Source: Rubrivivax sp. (GTDB lineage Bacteria; Pseudomonadota; Gammaproteobacteria; Burkholderiales; Burkholderiaceae_C). Taken from it: a DNA stretch of 64,000 bases. Position 1 is the first letter of the stretch. Every line of letters begins with the position of its first letter. The translations under genes were made by a program, and so were the position numbers. This document shows, piece by piece, positions 61,560 through 64,000 of this stretch. The notes under the pieces were generated by a model. That model did not search any database. It saw only the letters and a list, made by a program, of their open reading frames with translations, and was not told the DNA's origin. Location of the stretch: NCBI GenBank assembly GCA_021300575.1, contig JAJTDM010000006.1, positions 1-64,000 on the forward strand, in the 5' to 3' direction.

Positions 61560-62576
61560 ATGCAGGAAGCACCGACGCCTGGCCCAGCGGCACCGGCCGG
61601 GCCAAGCCGCCCCCCGCCGCTGGCCTGCCGGCTGCCGGTGTTTGCGGCGCCCATGTTCCTGGTGTCCGGCCCCGAGCTGGTGGTGGCCGCTTGCAAGGCC
61701 GGCATCGTGGGGGCCTTTCCCACCCCCAATGCCCGCCCCATCGAGGTGCTGGACGAGTGGATGCGCCGCATCACCGAGGCGCTGGCGCGCGCCCGCGACG
61801 AGCAGGCGCCCGGCACGGTGGCGGCCTGGTGTGCCAACCTGGTGACGCACCGCTCCAACGCCCGCCTGCCCGAGGACCTGAAGCTCCTCGAGCGCTACAA
61901 GCCGCCGGTGGTGGTGACGGCGCTGGGCAGCCCCAAGCCGGCCATCGAGGTGGTGCACGGCTATGGCGGGCAGGTGTTTGCCGATGTCACCTCGCTCACG
62001 CTGGCGCGCAAGGCGGTGGAGGCCGGCGCCGACGGCCTGGCCTGCATCTGCGCCGGGGCGGGCGGCCACACCGGCTCGATCAACCCCTTCGCCTTCGTCA
62101 GCGCGGTGCGCGAGTTCTTCGACGGCACCATCGTGGTGGGCGGCGGCATCTGTGACGGCTGGGGCGTGGCCGGCGCGTTGGCCGCCGGTGCGGACTACGT
62201 CTACATGGGCACGCGCTTCATCGCCGCCGCCGAGAGCATGGCCCAGCCGGCCTACAAGCAGATGGTGGTGGACAGCACCGTGGACGACCTGATGCTGACC
62301 GACCGCCTCACCGGCACCACGGCCAGTTGGCTCAAGCCCTCGCTGCGCGCCAGCGGGCTGGACCCGGACCACCTGCCCGAGGCGCCCAGCCGCAACTACG
62401 ACAGCAACCGCTCCTTCGACGCGGCCAAGCGCTGGCGCGACGTGTGGGCCGCCGGCCAGGGGCTGGGGGCGGTGCAGGCGGTGGAGCCGGTGGCGCTCAT
62501 CGTGCAGCGCATCGAAGCGGAGTTTCAGGCGGCGCGCGCACGCTTTGCGGCGTGGCAGCCAGCCCTTGCAGGTTAG
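61560..62576 (+). CDS. NPD/2-nitropropane-dioxygenase-like FMN protein
   Basis: 338-residue FMN TIM-barrel (nitronate monooxygenase / enoyl-reductase-like family), ATG 61560, three bases after the TctC stop. LPVFAAPMFLVSGPELVVAACKAGIVGAFPTPNAR is the family start; GLACICAGAGGHTGSINPFAFV and VVGGGICDGWGVAGALAAGADYVYMGTRFIAA bind FMN phosphate. The His in AGGHTG is kept. In aromatic/CoA clusters this family is often annotated nitronate monooxygenase without known substrate. Confidence 0.87.
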   Translation: MQEAPTPGPAAPAGPSRPPPLACRLPVFAAPMFLVSGPELVVAACKAGIVGAFPTPNARPIEVLDEWMRRITEALARARDEQAPGTVAAWCANLVTHRSNARLPEDLKLLERYKPPVVVTALGSPKPAIEVVHGYGGQVFADVTSLTLARKAVEAGADGLACICAGAGGHTGSINPFAFVSAVREFFDGTIVVGGGICDGWGVAGALAAGADYVYMGTRFIAAAESMAQPAYKQMVVDSTVDDLMLTDRLTGTTASWLKPSLRASGLDPDHLPEAPSRNYDSNRSFDAAKRWRDVWAAGQGLGAVQAVEPVALIVQRIEAEFQAARARFAAWQPALAG

Positions 62577-62600
62577 AAGAGAAGACACAGGAGTGCACCG

Positions 62601-63845
62601 ATGACCCCCACCTACATCCTCGGCGGCTACCAGACCGACTTTGCCAAGGTCTGGTCCCGCAACGGCCAGGACCTCTCGGACATGATGCGCGAGGCCACGC
62701 TGGGCGCCCTGGAGCGCAGCCTGGTGGACGCCTGGCAGGTGCAGAGCATCCACGTGGGCAATGCCTTCGGCGAGATCCAGCGCGCCCAGGCCCATCTGGG
62801 CGCCATGGTGGCCCAGGTGGTGCCTGAGCTCTGGGGCGTGCCCGCCATGCGCCACGAGGGCGCCTGCGCTTCGGCCTCGCTGGCGGTGCTGGCGGCCATG
62901 GCCGAGATCGAGGCCGGGCGCTACGACTGCGTTCTGGTGCTGGGGGCGGAGGAACTGAAGAACCTGCCGGGTGACCAGTCCTCGGCCAACCAGAACGCCG
63001 CCGCCTGGCAGGGCCGTGAGGACATCGACTGCCGCTTCATGTGGCCCGCAGCCTTCGGCCTGATGGCGCAGGAGTACGAGCGGCGCTACGGGCTGGACCG
63101 CCGCCACATCAACCGCATTGCCGAGATCAACTACGGCAATGCCAAGCGCAACCCCCTGGCACAGACGCGCAAGTGGGCCTTCGAGCCTGGCGCCTTCAGC
63201 GACGACGACACGCTCAACCCGGTCATCGAGCCCGGCACGCGGCGCCAGGACTGCGGCCAGATCACCGATGGCGCCTGCGCCCTGGTGCTGGCCGGCCCGC
63301 GCTTCGCGGCCGAGCATGCACGGCGCACGGGGGTGGCGCTGTCCTCGGTGCCGCAGATCCTGGGCTGGGGCCACCGCAACGCGGGCTTGAGGCTGAAGGA
63401 CAAGTTCGAGCGCAGCGCCGGTCAACCTTACGTTTTTCCGCATGTGCGCCAGGCCATCACCGAGGCCTGGGCCCGCGCCGGGGTGAGCGGCCCTGACGCA
63501 CTGGACGGCATCGAGACGCACGACTGCTTCACCACCACCGAGTACATGGCCATCGATCACTTCGGGCTCACGCCACCAGGGCAGAGCTGGCAGGCGGTGG
63601 AGTCCGGGATGATCGAGCTGGGCGGCGCGTTGCCGGTCAACCCGAGCGGCGGCCTGATCGGCGGCGGACACCCCGTGGGCGCCACCGGCGCCCGCATGCT
63701 GCTGGACGCGGCGCGCCAGGTCACCGGCCAGGCAGGCGACTACCAGGTCGATGGCGCCAAGACCTTTGCGACCCTGAACATCGGTGGCAGCTGCGCCACG
63801 GTGTGCAGCTTCGTCGTGGGGGTGCGGGACGCTCAGGCCAGCTGA
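62601..63845 (+). CDS. Thiolase (SCP2/acetyl-CoA acetyltransferase type)
   Basis: 414-residue thiolase-fold enzyme. Nucleophile C89 in RHEGACASASLAV; IETHDCFTTTEYM and LPVNPSGGLIGGGHPVGATG carry the remaining active-site His and Gly motifs. CAGGAG lies seven bases before the ATG. The HDCF form is typical of SCP2-type thiolases that cleave branched or bulky 3-oxoacyl-CoA. Fits as last step of the oxygenase/ligase pathway. Confidence 0.88.
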   Translation: MTPTYILGGYQTDFAKVWSRNGQDLSDMMREATLGALERSLVDAWQVQSIHVGNAFGEIQRAQAHLGAMVAQVVPELWGVPAMRHEGACASASLAVLAAMAEIEAGRYDCVLVLGAEELKNLPGDQSSANQNAAAWQGREDIDCRFMWPAAFGLMAQEYERRYGLDRRHINRIAEINYGNAKRNPLAQTRKWAFEPGAFSDDDTLNPVIEPGTRRQDCGQITDGACALVLAGPRFAAEHARRTGVALSSVPQILGWGHRNAGLRLKDKFERSAGQPYVFPHVRQAITEAWARAGVSGPDALDGIETHDCFTTTEYMAIDHFGLTPPGQSWQAVESGMIELGGALPVNPSGGLIGGGHPVGATGARMLLDAARQVTGQAGDYQVDGAKTFATLNIGGSCATVCSFVVGVRDAQAS

Positions 63846-63890
63846 CCAGGCTGACGCGTCCAGGATTCAGACGCAGGGCCTTCGGGGACT

Positions 63891-64000
63891 TCAATCCGGG
63901 CGCAGCATCACCTCGCCCTCGATCTCCACCGGGATTCCGAAGGGCAGCTCCGCCATGCCCACTGCGCTGCGGGCATGGGCCCCTACCTGTGGCCCGAACA
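63891..64000 (-). CDS. RidA-family protein, C-terminal part (runs off the window)
   Basis: The last 35 codons of a minus-strand gene read FGPQVGAHARSAVGMAELPFGIP and VEIEGEVMLRPD, then TGA. ARSAVG with the catalytic Arg and the (V/I)EIE strand identify the Rid family; unlike the Rid protein at 50374 the Arg is retained. The 5' end lies beyond base 64000. Confidence 0.75.
   Translation of the reverse strand, partial: FGPQVGAHARSAVGMAELPFGIPVEIEGEVMLRPD

Noticed and set aside
60903-63671. 922-aa minus-strand ORF
   Set aside because: Antisense to TctC, NPD and thiolase genes; low-complexity composition only.

Overview
The window looks like chromosomal DNA of a high-GC betaproteobacterium, probably Burkholderiales (Comamonadaceae or a relative). 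This is inferred from GC-rich coding bias, many ATGA/GTGA gene overlaps, many ABC and Bug-type (TctC) uptake systems, and clusters for CoA-thioester and N-heterocycle catabolism. No rRNA, tRNA, CRISPR array or complete insertion sequence was seen. Most long ORFs in the track are antisense shadows of real genes.

Layout. (1) 0-2.5 kb: an integron-type integrase whose 5' end is open at the window edge, two decayed fragments (HicB C-terminus, DGPF/YCII C-terminus), an intact higBA toxin-antitoxin pair with a clear operator palindrome, and a small membrane protein. (2) 2.5-12 kb: a peptide-type (Yej/Dpp-like) importer on the minus strand, divergent from three tandem paralogous solute-binding proteins. 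(3) 12-13.5 kb: two Phd/PIN toxin-antitoxin pairs. (4) 13.5-30.3 kb: a divergent catabolic regulon. The minus arm holds TetR, biotin carboxylase, a separate biotin carrier, carboxyltransferase, a LIV-type importer, an acyl-CoA ligase, a binding protein and an SDR-fold protein lacking the catalytic Tyr and Lys. The plus arm holds an isovaleryl-CoA-dehydrogenase-like enzyme, a MaoC hydratase, a CitE-like lyase and acetoacetyl-CoA synthetase. Together they fit a leucine/isovalerate-type route (dehydrogenation, carboxylation, hydration, lysis, re-activation of acetoacetate) in which MaoC and CitE proteins would replace the usual crotonase and HMG-CoA lyase. (5) 30.4-42 kb: Hsp20 with a sigma-32-like promoter, then a ureide/hydantoin-type cluster: GntR, M20 carbamoylase/allantoate hydrolase, ureidoglycolate lyase, amidase, a five-gene peptide-type ABC importer and an Asp/Glu/hydantoin racemase.

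(6) 42-45 kb: thioredoxin 2, an RHH/PIN toxin-antitoxin pair, and an AmpG-like permease. (7) 45-53.5 kb: a plus-strand N-heterocycle catabolic island: creatininase-family hydrolase, NMT1/THI5-type ABC importer, FAD oxidase, RidA-like protein, Rieske oxygenase, and an 8-oxoguanine-deaminase-like amidohydrolase. (8) 53.5-55.2 kb: a second higBA pair and an exported M48 peptidase. (9) 55.3-64 kb: an IclR regulator divergent from a carotenoid/stilbene-cleaving oxygenase, a CoA ligase, an alpha/beta hydrolase, a TctC-type binding protein, an NPD-type flavoprotein and a thiolase, ending in the 3' part of a RidA gene.

The points most worth following are the non-canonical HMG-CoA-type pathway, the catalytically dead-looking SDR at its end, five toxin-antitoxin loci plus relics around an integrase, and the purine/N-heterocycle island. 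All functions are read from sequence alone; substrates of the transporters are not determined.
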